DNA of 64,000 bases. It comes from Emydura subglobosa (Eukaryota; Chordata; Testudines; Chelidae). Where the stretch lies: positions 63,235,885-63,299,884 of the forward strand of contig ML679961.1 in the NCBI GenBank assembly GCA_007922225.1. Reading direction: 5' to 3'. The translations under genes were made by a program, and so were the position numbers. Under the pieces are notes generated by a model. It saw nothing but the letters and a program-made list of their open reading frames with translations. It did not search any database and was not told where the DNA came from. This document shows, one piece after another, positions 1-10,999 of the stretch. Every line of letters begins with the position of its first letter. Position 1 is the stretch's first letter.

Positions 1-39
1 GACTTTTCATTTTGGAAAAGAGATGACTAAGGGGGGATA

Positions 40-525
40 AGATAGAGGTCTAAAAAGTCATGAATGGTGTAGAGAAAGTGAACGAGGAAGTGTTATTTAC
101 CCTTTCAAGTAACACAGGAAGCAAGGGTCACCCAATGAAATTAATAGGTAGCAGGTTTAAAACAAACATAAGGAAGTACTTCTTCACCCAGTACATAGTC
201 AAGCTGTGAAACTTGTTGCCAGGGGATGTTGTGAAGATCAAAAGTATAACTGGGTTCAAAAAAAGAATTAGATAAGTTTATGGAGGATAGGTCCTTCAAT
301 AGCTATTAGCCAAGATGGTTAGGGACACAACCCCATGCCCTGTGTGTCCCTAACTTCAGCCTGCCAGAAACTGGAACTGAATGATGGGGGATGAATTACT
401 TGATAAATTTCCCTGCTCTGTTCATTTCCTTTGAAGCATCTGGACCGACCACTGTTGGAAGACAGGATACTCAGCTAGCTGGACCATTGGTCTGACCCAG
501 TATGGCCATTCTTATATTTTAATTT
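40..525 (+). mobile_element. CR1 LINE 3' fragment
   Basis: It contains the decayed 3' coding end of CR1 ORF2 (aaacttgttgccaggggatg corresponds to the usual NLLPGD-like block) and the 3' UTR ending ggaccattggtctgacccag, then tatggccattctta, a 3' end common to turtle CR1 copies. It is 5'-truncated, as usual for LINEs, and lies upstream of the gene. Confidence 0.7.
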
Positions 526-2780
526 ACATCAGGCCTGAAACTGGCCCACATTGATTCTGATTAAAGTCTCAAACACCTTCTGTTTGGCAATAAAATCTTT
601 TAGTACTACTGACAAAAACACTGGGAAACGAAACAATAAAAACAGTTTGAAGACAAGTTACGGGACTGATTTCAACCTACAAATGCAAGGAAATTCAGTT
701 TTGAGACTAACATTCACTGCGTCTCAGAACTACATAGGTCTCTAAATAGCAAGTAAACTTTCGTATTATATTTGTTCACTAAAAGCAACTAGATGAAGTT
801 GAGGATGGACTTTTATCTTTGAATCCAATTTTCCCCCCTTTTCCTGACCCTTAATCTACTTACCATGGTCTTCATTTAATTATTATAAAATTTTAAAAAT
901 CTAAATGAGTGTTACATTTAGAAGTGTCTTTAGGACAAAAGTGAATCAAAGAAAACCATTGTCAATTTACTTTAAATCTATCTTAGCATTTCTAGGAACC
1001 CATCACTGTAATGTGGGCCTACTCCAAAGTTTTTTTCACTGACTTCAATGGACAGTGGTTCAGGCTCCATCTGAGCTGCAGATATTGTGCGTCAGATTAT
1101 TTTATCAAGTAACTTAGTATGGTGTGTAGATAAACTACGTTACAGGGGGATGAGCCCATTTAAGAGGAAATGGGGTGAGCCCCTCCTCTGCCATAATTAA
1201 TGAGCTCCTTTCCAACCTGAAAGGGTGGGGCTAAGAGGGATCAACTGATACTTTAATAGACATCTGGGCTGGCCTTACAAAAAGGCTCAGGGAGGTCAGT
1301 TTGGGAATGGAACAACAGTGAGCAGGTAGGCTGGATTGCTCCTATAGAAGGTCTTGAGCTTGGGTCTGGGGGAGAATGATATTTCAGGAGAACCTGGCTT
1401 GATACCAGAAGAATGGGAAATACTCAAAGTAGCACAGAAAGAGGCTGAGAACAGGGTCCAGAGGGTAGGCTTAAGAACTGTTTTGTTTTTGGGACCTTCT
1501 CGTTACCCTGATGAGTTAAGTTTATTTGATGTGGGTGGAGGGCTAAGCCACATCTCTAGCACGGATCTTTGTGTGACGATCCCCTCCTGAAGGAGAGGGG
1601 TTCTAAGGCAAGGTACCTGCAGCCCATGAGGGGGTGTGTTACCCAGGAACACTTAGGCTGTGTGACTCCCCAGGGCATGCTGCTAGTTTAGCGGGAGCCT
1701 GATGGCTGCTTTTTGGGCCCTATACATCATGCTGAGCACTAGAGACTCCTGATGGAATCTCTAACTTCCACTGCATGATATTTAAAAATTAAAGATAAGG
1801 GGCATGTCCATTTCCTAGCTCTCAAACCAAGTATCTGAGCTCAGGGAAGATATGACCAGGGAAAGGAATCTTCCCCCTGCTCACAGGAAGCAGCTGCTGC
1901 TGCAGTCCAGGGGGTACAGTAGGCCTCTGGGGCCAGTATTTTAAAGGTGTGTGGGTGCCTAAGGATGCAGATAGATGCTGAGTGGGATTTTCAAAAGTGG
2001 CCAGACTCATTTAAATCAGTCTGGACTCTGATCTGCCCTTTGTGGGTGGAGGGGAGACTTTCCCAGAGCAGCAGTTCATCTGACCCTGGCCTGCCTATAC
2101 AAAGGAGGCTTCTATAGAACAAAGTTGACTAGCTTCTAGGAGCCTCTCTGAAGCACAGAGGCAAGGCCAGGATTTGTCCCTAAAGACACACAACTCTATT
2201 TGCTTGCACATGTATCTTCCTAGAGGGATGACTAGAAATTGCTTGTTGGCTGAGAGTTTACAGGGGATCAGCTTTGGCCTCACCCCTCCAGTCACATTTT
2301 AGGACTCTGTCCTTCAGCTGCACACTTTCTTGTGCTATAGTAAAGCTGATTATATTTTTAAAAGTCCTTACCAGGCCACTGACAGGAGCAGAAAGCAGGA
2401 CCAAAAATACTAGCTTGGATATAAATGATCCTACCCCAGAGGGAAATCTGGGCTGGACTTTAAAATTGCAAGGCTGCTGGTGTTGCTAGAAATGAACAGC
2501 CCCGTAGTTCGAATTCTCTGGTATGTCCTGTCCTCCCTTGGCAACTTGGACTCTGTTTGATTTCCTTGTAAGCGGAGGCGTGCTTGTGTGAAATGGATTA
2601 GCCCAGCAGTCCTTGTACACCCACTGACACTACCAGGCTTCCCCTTTTCAAATACAGCTCGGAGAAGGTGTTCAACATTAGTCACCTCTGCTGCAGCCAG
2701 TTTACCACCGAATTTGTGAACGTTTCATCTGGCAAGGGAACAATTAAGGGGGGCGAGGGGGGGTCAAAAGATTTGAAAAG
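526..2780. other. Upstream flank, mostly unassigned
   Basis: No gene is recognised. About 1140-1760 has GC-richer, unrelated-looking sequence that may be an old repeat, but no family motif is visible. Short ORFs here show no domain. Confidence 0.4.
1928..2005. repeat. Half copy of a foldback MITE
   Basis: ggccagtattttaaaggtg, then gggtgcctaaggatgcag and gggattttcaaaag, match the left arm and centre of the foldback element at 21347-21525. The right arm is missing or too decayed to see. Confidence 0.5.
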
Positions 2781-2791
2781 CAAAAGATTCC

Positions 2792-2806
2792 TCCCCCCCC
2801 CCCCCG
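2792..2806. repeat. Poly-C tract
   Basis: A run of about 14 C just upstream of the CpG island. G/C runs at 2746-2763 and 4109-4127 flank the same region. Confidence 0.9.
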
Positions 2807-4226
2807 CGTACTAATTAACGGTGTAAGGACCAATCTAGGCAGGCAGGGGCTTTGACTCCAAGGCCATCAGCCCTCGGGGTATCGTCACCCCCACCATCTG
2901 CACCGCCTCGGCTATTGAATGGCCCCCCTGCGGCTGAGGAAAGCATTCAGCTGTTGCCTGTGGAGGGCCGGGGGATGCTGGGCTTTGCTGATGTAACAGG
3001 CTGCCTGCAATTTTCATTCCCAGCTGGTTGGCTGCACGCTGGCGGAGAGCCTCAGCTACGCCTCCGACTCCGATGAGGTCATCCCCGCTCCCTTTTTTGG
3101 CTACTACGGGCAGGCTCCGCGCGGCCGATGCCTGTCGGAAGCCCCTTACTGCTACTGCCCGCCCCCTAACAGAGACCCCGCGGGCCCCTTAAAGGGCCAG
3201 GAGGAGCGCGAGCGGGCAGGACTTCACCGCAATGGACGCGCTGGTTTACCCGGGCAGGCGGGTCGGGTCTGCAGGGGGCCGGCGAGTCGGTGGCAAGGAA
3301 TCGCAGCGCCGGCAGTGCTCGGCGCCCGCCTAGCTAGCGCCGGGGCTGAGGCAGCTCCCCAGCTCGCCGCGGTGAGAAGCGAGCCCGCTCGCTCAGCCCG
3401 CACCCCGCGTCCTGATCCGCCCCGGCCGGCGGGGAGGCGGCGATGCGTCGGCCCGGCAGAGAACGGGCTGGGCGCCGTCGGGCCCCGGAGGCTGTCTCCC
3501 GCGGGACAAGCTGAGCCCAGAGTAGGGCTGCCCTCCCCTCGCGTTCCCAGGGGCCAGGCGAGCAGAGCTTTCCCACGCCGGGCTGGCGGCACTGGCTGGG
3601 CGCAGCTCCCCGCAATCCCGCCCCGGCGGCCGGGCGGGACGGACTCCTCCCGACTCCAGCGCTTTGGGGAGGTCTGGCCGGGCAGCCCAGCGGCTGATCC
3701 GGCCTGCGCTCGGCACGTCCCTCTGCCCTCAGGGCAGCTCCCCGCCGGCGGGAGACCCCGCTTGTGGCTCCCGATGACCCTGCGGATCCGGAGAGTTTCC
3801 CGCACCTTGCCTGAGCCAAGGCGCAGACGAGACCGAGAGAGAAAGTTCAGCACCCGGACAGCTCCCCCCGCCTCCCGAGACGCCCCCGCGGGCTCTCAGC
3901 CCCAGCACCGCCGGTGTGCAAAGGGAAGCCCAGCCCGGCTTTAGCGGCGCCCCAGGCCTCTGGGAGCGATACCCCAGGAGGCTGAGGGCAGCGATCTGGA
4001 CCTGATTCTTCCTTTGCTGACCTTCCTTTGAGGCTTCTCCGTATGCCCTGGGCGGCTCCGTTTTAGTGCATACCGCGGTTGGAAGTCTTCGTCTCTTTCA
4101 CTCATTCAACCTCCTCCCCCCCCCGCCGCCGCCTCCCATCTTTTCTGGAGAAAGGGGGGCTGATATTTGTGCCAGGAGCCTGCCCTGTTTGCCGTTTGGA
4201 TGGGCAGCTACGAGGCTGGAGGGTGC

Positions 4227-4277
4227 ATGGGCAGTGCATTGTGCAAGAACAGCAACCCCGATGAGCTGCCGCGTTAA
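4227..4277 (+). other. Candidate upstream ORF 1 in 5' leader (16 codons)
   Basis: ATG with G at +4 (gcATGG) opens a 16-codon frame, MGSALCKNSNPDELPR, ending in TAA, 266 bases upstream of the main start. It matters only if transcription begins upstream of 4227. It overlaps the next upstream ORF in another frame. Confidence 0.3.
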
Positions 4278-4314
4278 AGAGACCCCCAGGGCTGAGCCTT
4301 CTGCTGGGGAGTGA
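4261..4314 (+). other. Candidate upstream ORF 2 in 5' leader (17 codons)
   Basis: ATG AGC TGC... runs 17 codons to TGA at 4312-4314. It overlaps upstream ORF 1 by 17 bases in a different frame. Context at the ATG (ccccgATGA) is weak. Confidence 0.25.
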
Positions 4315-4391
4315 AGAAAAAAACTTGGGCATTCAGGAAAAGCGCCCTCCTCCCCGCGCCAGGCGTCTGTCTCCGGCAGCCGGAGAAAGAA

Positions 4392-4409
4392 ATGTCTCGC
4401 CCCATGTAG
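4392..4409 (+). other. Candidate minimal upstream ORF 3 (5 codons)
   Basis: ATG TCT CGC CCC ATG TAG, with A at -3 (gaaATGT). It terminates 83 bases before the main start. Short uORFs at this distance can lower or condition main-frame translation. It is the most likely of the three to be inside the real leader. Confidence 0.3.
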
Positions 4410-4492
4410 CTGAGGGTAACCGCGTACCCTAGGGCTGCGCCGCATCTGGCAGGGATTTAAGGATTTAAATCCAGTGTCCGCCGCAATCAACA

Positions 4493-4531
4493 ATGGCAAA
4501 TGAACCGGTGATTTTGAATGTTTATGATATG
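4493..4531 (+). CDS. DESI2: DESI2-like coding exon 1
   Basis: Thirteen codons, MANEPVILNVYDM, followed directly by the donor gtgagt at 4532. The start has a strong Kozak context (A at -3, G at +4, caacaATGG). The segment forms the first beta strand of the PPPDE fold; the VYDM motif is typical of the family. It ends in phase 0 and joins TAC TGG of exon 2. It sits at the downstream end of the CpG island, as expected for a first exon. In-frame ORFs upstream are short and broken, so this ATG is the likely start. Confidence 0.88.
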
Positions 4532-4981
4532 GTGAGTATGAGAAAAGATGATGTTGGGGGCAGGGATGAGAACGTGTGATTGGACGCAGAGATGCTAAAA
4601 TGAGGAGCCTGGCGTCTAGCCCCGGAGAGGTTGAATTTTCCCAGCTTGTCTCGTTCTGTCTTACACGGGTGGTGCTGGCTCGGGCTTTTATTTTTTTTTT
4701 TTTGCAGCACATCACAGCGGATTAAAGGTAAAACTGGGCTGGATTAAGTGAAACTGACTTTTTCATTGACAAAGCCCCAGCTAGAGAGAGATGCCATCGC
4801 CTCTCTTATTCCTAGAGCTAGATGCCCTTGACTTTCAAGGCTATCAAGCACCAGACTGGAGCGAGAGGGTGGGGGTGGGGGAACAGTTTAAACAACGTTA
4901 AGGGAATATTTTGGACACTAACAACCCAAATCCGAATCTCACATGCTTGGTGCATTTGAACGGAGGCTTTCATTAGGAAAA

Positions 4982-7860
4982 GGCTTGCAGAAATGATGCT
5001 GAGTAATTTTTTTAAAGGTTAATAGTAATTGCTGGAGTAATAAACAATTTTAATTGATAAAGCTTCAGCAAGGGGGCATAGGAAGTGAAGTACTCTGCAC
5101 TCCATGATTATGCCTAGAAATGTTCCCCTAAAGTTCACAGCATATTTGACAGTTCTCTTTACCAGCCGCTTTGGAAGAATTGGGGGGGGGGAGAGGAGGA
5201 ATTAATTATGTTAAAACCAATAAACAAAGCAGAAATCTCAAACAAAATCTGTGCTACAACTCAAAAACATAAGAAGCTTTGAACAGTTTTATTTATGGTT
5301 TCCCCCATACACTCACCAGAGTCGTATCCAACTCCCTCTTAAATGATTGGCACTGAGTAGCATGCAGACTGAGGACATTTTGATGGGGAAGCATTTGTCC
5401 TTTATGAGCCAAAAATAAGAAATTCCATCAAGACCCACAATTTGTAATAAATTTTTTTCTGTGGAAAATATAACTTTATTAGGTCCAACATCTGACTTGA
5501 TCATAATTCCCACAGTTTAAGAATTTATGGCGTGACACTTCATTTTAAGGCCATACAGTGGTAATTAACACTAACTTTCAACAGAAAGTCCATGGAACAT
5601 ATAATACTCATGTGCCAAATGAATTATGATGAGGGCATTATGATACTGAATGCCAAAAATAGTAATAATGGGACACTTTAAATGAAGTGTTGGCATTGAT
5701 AGCAAAGATTAAGAGATTCTCTGTCAGCTGGGAAGCCTCAAAGTATTGGCAAGAAAAGTGATATTCAAACTGTAATACCTAAATCCAGGACACAGGAGTC
5801 CATCTGGACTAACTTGGCATATACACTACTGAGCCTCACCTGAAGGCTCTCTATTTAATGAACCACATTGACATAAATTAATTCCCTTTTGGAATGCAGT
5901 CTTCTGTGGTCCATGTTTAATTGGTTGGTAGCCCAAAACAGTGGCTTATTTGTGAGAATGTAGTAGGGTTCATTATATCTAATGCCTTGGAAAGGTGAAG
6001 TGCCAGAGGATAGTTCATTTCAGAGAAATTCACACCATTTCCGTTTGGTTCCTTACTTTTTTTAGTAAGTGAATTCCCTGAGAAAAGTGTCAGCATCACA
6101 GCCCTGCAGACTGAATTCTGCTGGTTCTTCTTCCCAATGCTACAGCATGGGCATCAGTGTATGCTTTCCTTTGATGCCCCATTCTCACTATGCCTCAAAC
6201 CTGCTCTGAAAGGATCATTTCCAAAGATGAAAGGAACCCAGTTTCTATGACCCATTTAATCCTTGACTTTTCTCCTGTGATTGTCACCCAAAATGATGCC
6301 TATTAAGGGCTTTTTCCCCCTCTGCCAGGGAACTGGGCTGAGACCACAAATTTAATTCAGACTGAACAATTTTTGATTTCCATCAAAGTGTGAAAATCTC
6401 CATACCTCATTATTAATCCTCTGAGTTGCCCCTAACTTAATGACTGTACATAAAAACCATTCTGATTTCATATTCCATCTGGTTGTCTTACCACTGAGTC
6501 ACATACAATTCAGTCTCTATATTATAACTACAGGGGCTAAGTTCTTTTGACTGGTACTATGATTTTAATGGCATAGAGCTTGGGATATAGCCATATTGTA
6601 TCTGCACTTCATTACATTGTGGTGGGGAATTATGGAGCAGCAGGGAAACAACTGCACTCACATAAATAACTGTTATAAAAGTGGCATTAATAAAAGGGGG
6701 AAAAGAGACCTGGGGATAACAATTAACTAGAATTTAAAGCCCTGCTTTCCTGAAAAGGAGCATGACCCCAGCATGGCATCAGGGAGCACTTTAACTACAG
6801 GAAAGCTTAGCCTGGGGGCAAAAGCTCAATTAAGGACCCTCTGTGCAGATATGAAATACCCACTTTGTGTAGTCTTGCACATTGAAAGATATTATGGCCA
6901 TTTATCTTTTGCCCATTGGATATATACAGGGATTCTTTAAATACATTACATTAAAAGCATTACTTTCTAATGAGGTATTTTGTGAATAGCTACATTTAGA
7001 AGATTTTTTTTTCCAGCACAAAATATTTGAACAAAAATTGTTCAGTGTTTCCAAGTGCTCAATTTACTATCAATAAAAGCAGTTCTACCCACCTACAATA
7101 TAGATTGGGATTGTATTACATTTTGTCTCTGCTTAAAGACAAAAAAAAATAGGAGGATGGAGAATTTACCTACTGAAACAGAACACTTTAAAAATAGAAT
7201 AGGTGGGCTATTGATCTACTGATTTAAAAACATGTATCTAAAGCTATTGCATGGCTCAGCAACTGGTCACAGGGTTCAGAACCTTTTAATCTCCAGATGC
7301 TCAGTTTGAATCTGTTTGAGAGTGTAGTTGAGGGCCGCATGAAATGAATTGGTTTGTGGAAGTTCTGATAGGGTGCTGCTGCCTAGATAGTACTTCTCCT
7401 TTAAAAGGGTAAATCAGGGCCTCCTTTAGATTAGGATGGGGAGGGGAGGAGGGAGAAAAAAATTAAACTATTCAGTGTAGCCCAAACATTACTGTGATTG
7501 TAGTTAAGTTGCTTCAACCAGTCCATTTTTGGCTGTATTTACTGTCTGGGAATTTCCTTTAATTATTTGTGGCTTATTTTGAGATGGTCAGCTAAATCAA
7601 CATAACTAATTTTAATTAAGACTATCACACTGAATCAAAGATATAAGACTGTGTGTAAATATTTTAAAGTGTTTAAATCTCTCATAGGTTAACTCCATTG
7701 ACATGCCAAAGCATTTCTCTAATGAACCGTCAGTTTTGCACAGATTAAGGTCAGCAGACTATTTCATAATGTTTTGAGTTGATTATATGGCACATATGTG
7801 CTGTTAAATTAACAGCTGTTCATGTATATCATTGCTCTCTTGCTTTAGCTGTAAAATTGT
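4982..7860. other. Intron 1 segment, no repeat recognised
   Basis: AT-rich, apparently unique sequence. The last part (about 7500-7860) has several homeodomain-type TAATTA cores and an E-box (cagctgtt at 7812), and could hold a regulatory element. No coding signal is seen. Confidence 0.4.
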
Positions 7861-7863
7861 CAT

Positions 7864-7972
7864 GATTCTCCACTGCCTTGTGTCTTAGAGAAAAAGGCCT
7901 GGTGGCATTTTGTATCTACTTTGCCCTGGAGTAAATGACTACACCAGGTGCAGTGCAGTGGAGAATTAGGCC
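7864..7972. repeat. Palindromic MITE
   Basis: attctccactgc at 7865-7876 is repeated exactly as its reverse complement at 7955-7966, with about 78 bases between. It ends attaggcct. The layout resembles the copy at 15921-16041 (aggcctgat arms), so it is probably a non-autonomous DNA transposon. Confidence 0.55.
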
Positions 7973-8559
7973 TGTTAGCTGCAGTAAATGTAGAGCTGTA
8001 GCACTTGATCTGTGCACGGGTCTGAGTTTCCTTTCAGTTATACTAGTATCATTCCATCCACTTCACTGGAGTTACTTCTAATTCTCACGGGAGTAAGTGA
8101 CAGTAGACTCTAACCCAGTGTATTCTAGACAGACTTAGATTTTTCCCCGTGTTTGCAACTTTCAAAATGGTAGCCGGAATGTAATTATTTCACTTAGGGG
8201 AGCCACTGGTTTCTTTGTGTTTTCCAGGTGTCCTTTAATCCATTGTAATCCAAGTGGCTGATAGCCAACAGTTGGTAACAAGAGGCTATCACTGAAAATT
8301 TATGCATGAATCTCTCATTTGTTTAGCTGATTATAGAATGTCAGTGTCTTTATTTTGGTTCTTATATGGCACCCATCAGTCTGCTAATTGAGTGGCTCCT
8401 GAAATTGCAAAGCAAACACACACTTTTTTCTCTCCACTGCAGTCAACCAGGCCTAGGGTTTGTTTTTTTTTGTGTACGTATGTGTTTGTGGTATTACTGT
8501 GGGAAGCCAACACTGAAGCAGGGATTGCATACTGTTCTGAAGGAGCTGAGGTTTGTGGT

Positions 8560-9090
8560 CATCCTCATCTTTTCCAGGAGTGAGTTCCAGATTCACAGGT
8601 CAGTTGCTAAGGCAGCTATGTCTTCTGTACGTACGAATCTCACTCTTGAGTTCCATTGTTCCCATGGAACATAGCTGTTGTGGGAGGTCATGATAGTGCG
8701 GAGTGAGGCCATTTGTCAGCTTAGGCTAGTCCTGTGGAGAACTTTGAAGATGAAGGCCAGAATTTTGAGTGTGACCTGATATTCAAAGGAAAGATAGTGA
8801 AGAGAAGGGAGCACTGGGGTGGTGTGCTCTCAGTAGCCTCTGTTACTGAGCAAGAAGCTGCTGTGATCTGAACTACATGCACCTTTTTTAAAGTGGTTGG
8901 TTTCAGATGTAGGTACAGAAAATTGCAGCAATCAATCTTAGAAGTCACAAATGCATCTATTACCCTGGCTGAATTGGAATCTGATAGGATGAGGTGCAGT
9001 CTCCTGACCAGCTGCAGGTGGAAAGAGGCATTTTTCACAGCCATGGCTATTTGTGTCTTCAGAAGCACAGGATTCTGTGGATGTAGATTG
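8560..9090 (-). mobile_element. L2-like LINE reverse transcriptase remnant
   Basis: The minus strand at 8721-9068 reads FHLQLVRRLHLILS, then VIDAFVTSKIDCCNFLY and LKPTTLKKVHVVQITAA. This corresponds to the C-terminal RT region of L2/CR1-type LINEs (usual pattern HAFVTSRLDYCN, KLQLVQNAAAR). The coding frame is broken by frameshifts downstream; the element is dead. Confidence 0.6.
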
Positions 9091-9099
9091 TTTTAATGA

Positions 9100-9985
9100 T
9101 CTGAAGGCAGATGCCCCAAGTGGAAGGTGATATTTATCACAGCTGAGGATCTGATCCTATATCTCTCTGATGGGCAGAAGAGAACTCAAATCTGAACTTT
9201 CCCAAAGTTTGGGGTGTGTGGATCTGGCATGTTAGAGGGAAGGATTCAAGTGGGGCTCCAGAATCGTCAGTTGGCCCATCTGTAATGTAAAGCTTGACTG
9301 ACACACATGCTGCAAAATCAAAAATCACCTGGAACTTGTCTGCAAACCTGGTTAACTGAAAGGTTCACAAGCCACTCCCATGAATCTGGGCTCAATTTTG
9401 AGCAAGCCTGGGCTGACTGGTGGCTTCCTCTCGAAACTTTATAAAACTCAGTGGTTTCAGTTGAATTTTCCTTTGAGCTTTTTGGGTTAGTTTAACTCCA
9501 AATTTCAAAACAGATGCTGCTTAGTGTGTGACAGCTCTGGCAGCAAGATTTAGACTCTGCCCTGTCAGGCTGACAAGTGCTGTAGTGTCACTGAAAGATT
9601 CTTTGAAATATATATATATATATATATATTTTAAATCTTTTAGTGCATTTGGTGGTGATGAAAGCTGCTAGGTTCACAGTGCTGGAGACTGATGCCTTCT
9701 TTATCCACCAGACAGATACATTGCCACTGCCCATTCAGTAAGCCTTGCATGCCTGTGGGTTTCATCCTCATTTATGGGCAAAAGGGGAATTCAGTGTCTG
9801 TGGCCCATTCAGTCCTTGGCTTCTGGGCTGAGACTGCTTACAGAATAACAAGTCAGCAACTGGTAGTATTCGGCAAAATGGTCACCTGCCCGCTAGGAAC
9901 TGAAATGAAGCCACCAATTCATTGCCCACAAGCCCTTGAACAATCATCAGATCTATCTGCTAATATGGTTAATATGGTAACATTA
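9100..9985. other. Intron 1 segment, mostly unassigned
   Basis: Apart from the TA repeat, nothing is recognised. Part (about 9170-9500) contains gaatctgggctc and similar text also seen near 21190-21300, 36600-36830 and 53540-53660, suggesting a dispersed low-copy repeat of unknown type. Confidence 0.35.
9607..9629. repeat. (TA)n microsatellite
   Basis: About 11 uninterrupted TA units. Confidence 0.95.
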
Positions 9986-9989
9986 ATGT

Positions 9990-10452
9990 GTTAATGTGGA
10001 CAGGGCAACAAAAATGATTAGAGGGCTGGAACACAAGACTTATGAGGAGAGGCTGAGGGAAGTAGGCTTGTTTAACCTGCAGAAGAGAATAGTGAAGGGG
10101 GATTTGATAATAGCCTTTAACTACCTGAAAGGGGGTTCCAGGGAGGATGGAACTAGGCTGTTTTCAGTGGTAGTAGATGACAGAAGAAGGAGCAATGGTC
10201 TCAAGTTGCAGTGGGGGAGGTCTAGGTTGGATATTAGGAAAAACTTTTACACTTGGAAAAAGCACTGGAAGCACTGACATGGGTTACCTAGGGAGGTGGT
10301 AGAATCTCCATCCTTAGAGGTTTTTAAGGTGTGGCTTGAAAAAGCCCTGACTGGGATGATTTAGTTGGGGTTGGTCCTGCTTTGAGCAGGGGGTTGGCCT
10401 AGATGACCTCCTGAGGTCCCTTCCAACCCTAATCTTCTATGATTCTATGGTG
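9990..10452 (+). mobile_element. CR1 LINE 3' fragment
   Basis: The + frame at 9996-10277 reads RATKMIRGLEHKTYEERLRE, then VGLFNLQKRIVKGDLI, the conserved C-terminus of CR1 ORF2. The 3' UTR follows, with gttggcctagatgacctcc, tgaggtcccttccaaccc and the terminal attctatgattctatgg. The copy is 5'-truncated with a well-preserved tail, so it is relatively young. Confidence 0.9.
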
Positions 10453-10454
10453 AT

Positions 10455-10995
10455 AACGTGGTATATCTGAGTATTATCAGATAACTACATTGGGTCATTA
10501 GTGACCTGAGCTGAATTTAAACAGGTATCCTAGAGCTGAAAACCTCTATTAGCTACCCCTGAATCATCCAATTTTCCCTTATTTGATCAAGATTGGATTT
10601 TTGGACCTTCTTGCTCTCATCAAAAACATCAGGATGACGCAAGTGTCTGAATCTTGAGAGAAGGTTGGGGGGAGAATCCGCTACCAAAACGGATTTATTT
10701 GTCATTCCAGGAAGGGGAAAGAGACGCAAAGTTCCTGGGTTTTGCATCATTTCATTACTCAGCTAGCTTATATTGCTGGAAAAAACAGGTTGATAGTATC
10801 ATATGTAAATCATGTGTGTTCATGAGGCTGATAGAACTATTAGCAGAACTACAAGCTTGTATATTGGTGGCATTCTTTATGACACAGCAAACTCTATGGC
10901 TGTGCACAGCGTGGGCTTTTTCTAAGACAGGAAAACTGTTAACTGTTAGCTGGTTATCTAGGGTTCACTGCTAGGAAAGCAGTATTTATTTATTT
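10455..10995. other. Intron 1 segment, nothing recognised
   Basis: Apparently unique sequence between two LINE remnants. Short ORFs have no domain. Confidence 0.4.
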
Positions 10996-10999
10996 AGTG

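Larger units (their letters stand above)
3040..4480 (+). promoter_or_regulatory. CpG island promoter and 5' leader of the DESI2-like gene
   Basis: Dense CpG, unlike the AT-rich flanks. There is a stronger block at about 3040-3960 and a weaker one at about 4060-4480, separated by a short CpG-poor gap near 3990-4060. GC-box-like motifs such as cccgccccc (3158-3166) occur, with no convincing TATA box near the gene start. Exon 1 begins at the 3' edge, so transcription probably starts inside. The exact start site cannot be read. Long overlapping ORFs here on both strands (up to 209 codons) are typical GC-rich shadows with no recognisable domain. Confidence 0.75.

Noticed and set aside
1354..1590. 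78-codon ORF upstream of the gene
   Set aside because: No domain and no start context; it lies in sequence that may be an old repeat.
3224..3944. Overlapping ORFs of 107-209 codons on both strands in the CpG island
   Set aside because: High GC removes stop codons. Both strands are open at once, the products are Arg/Pro/Ala-rich, and no domain is seen.
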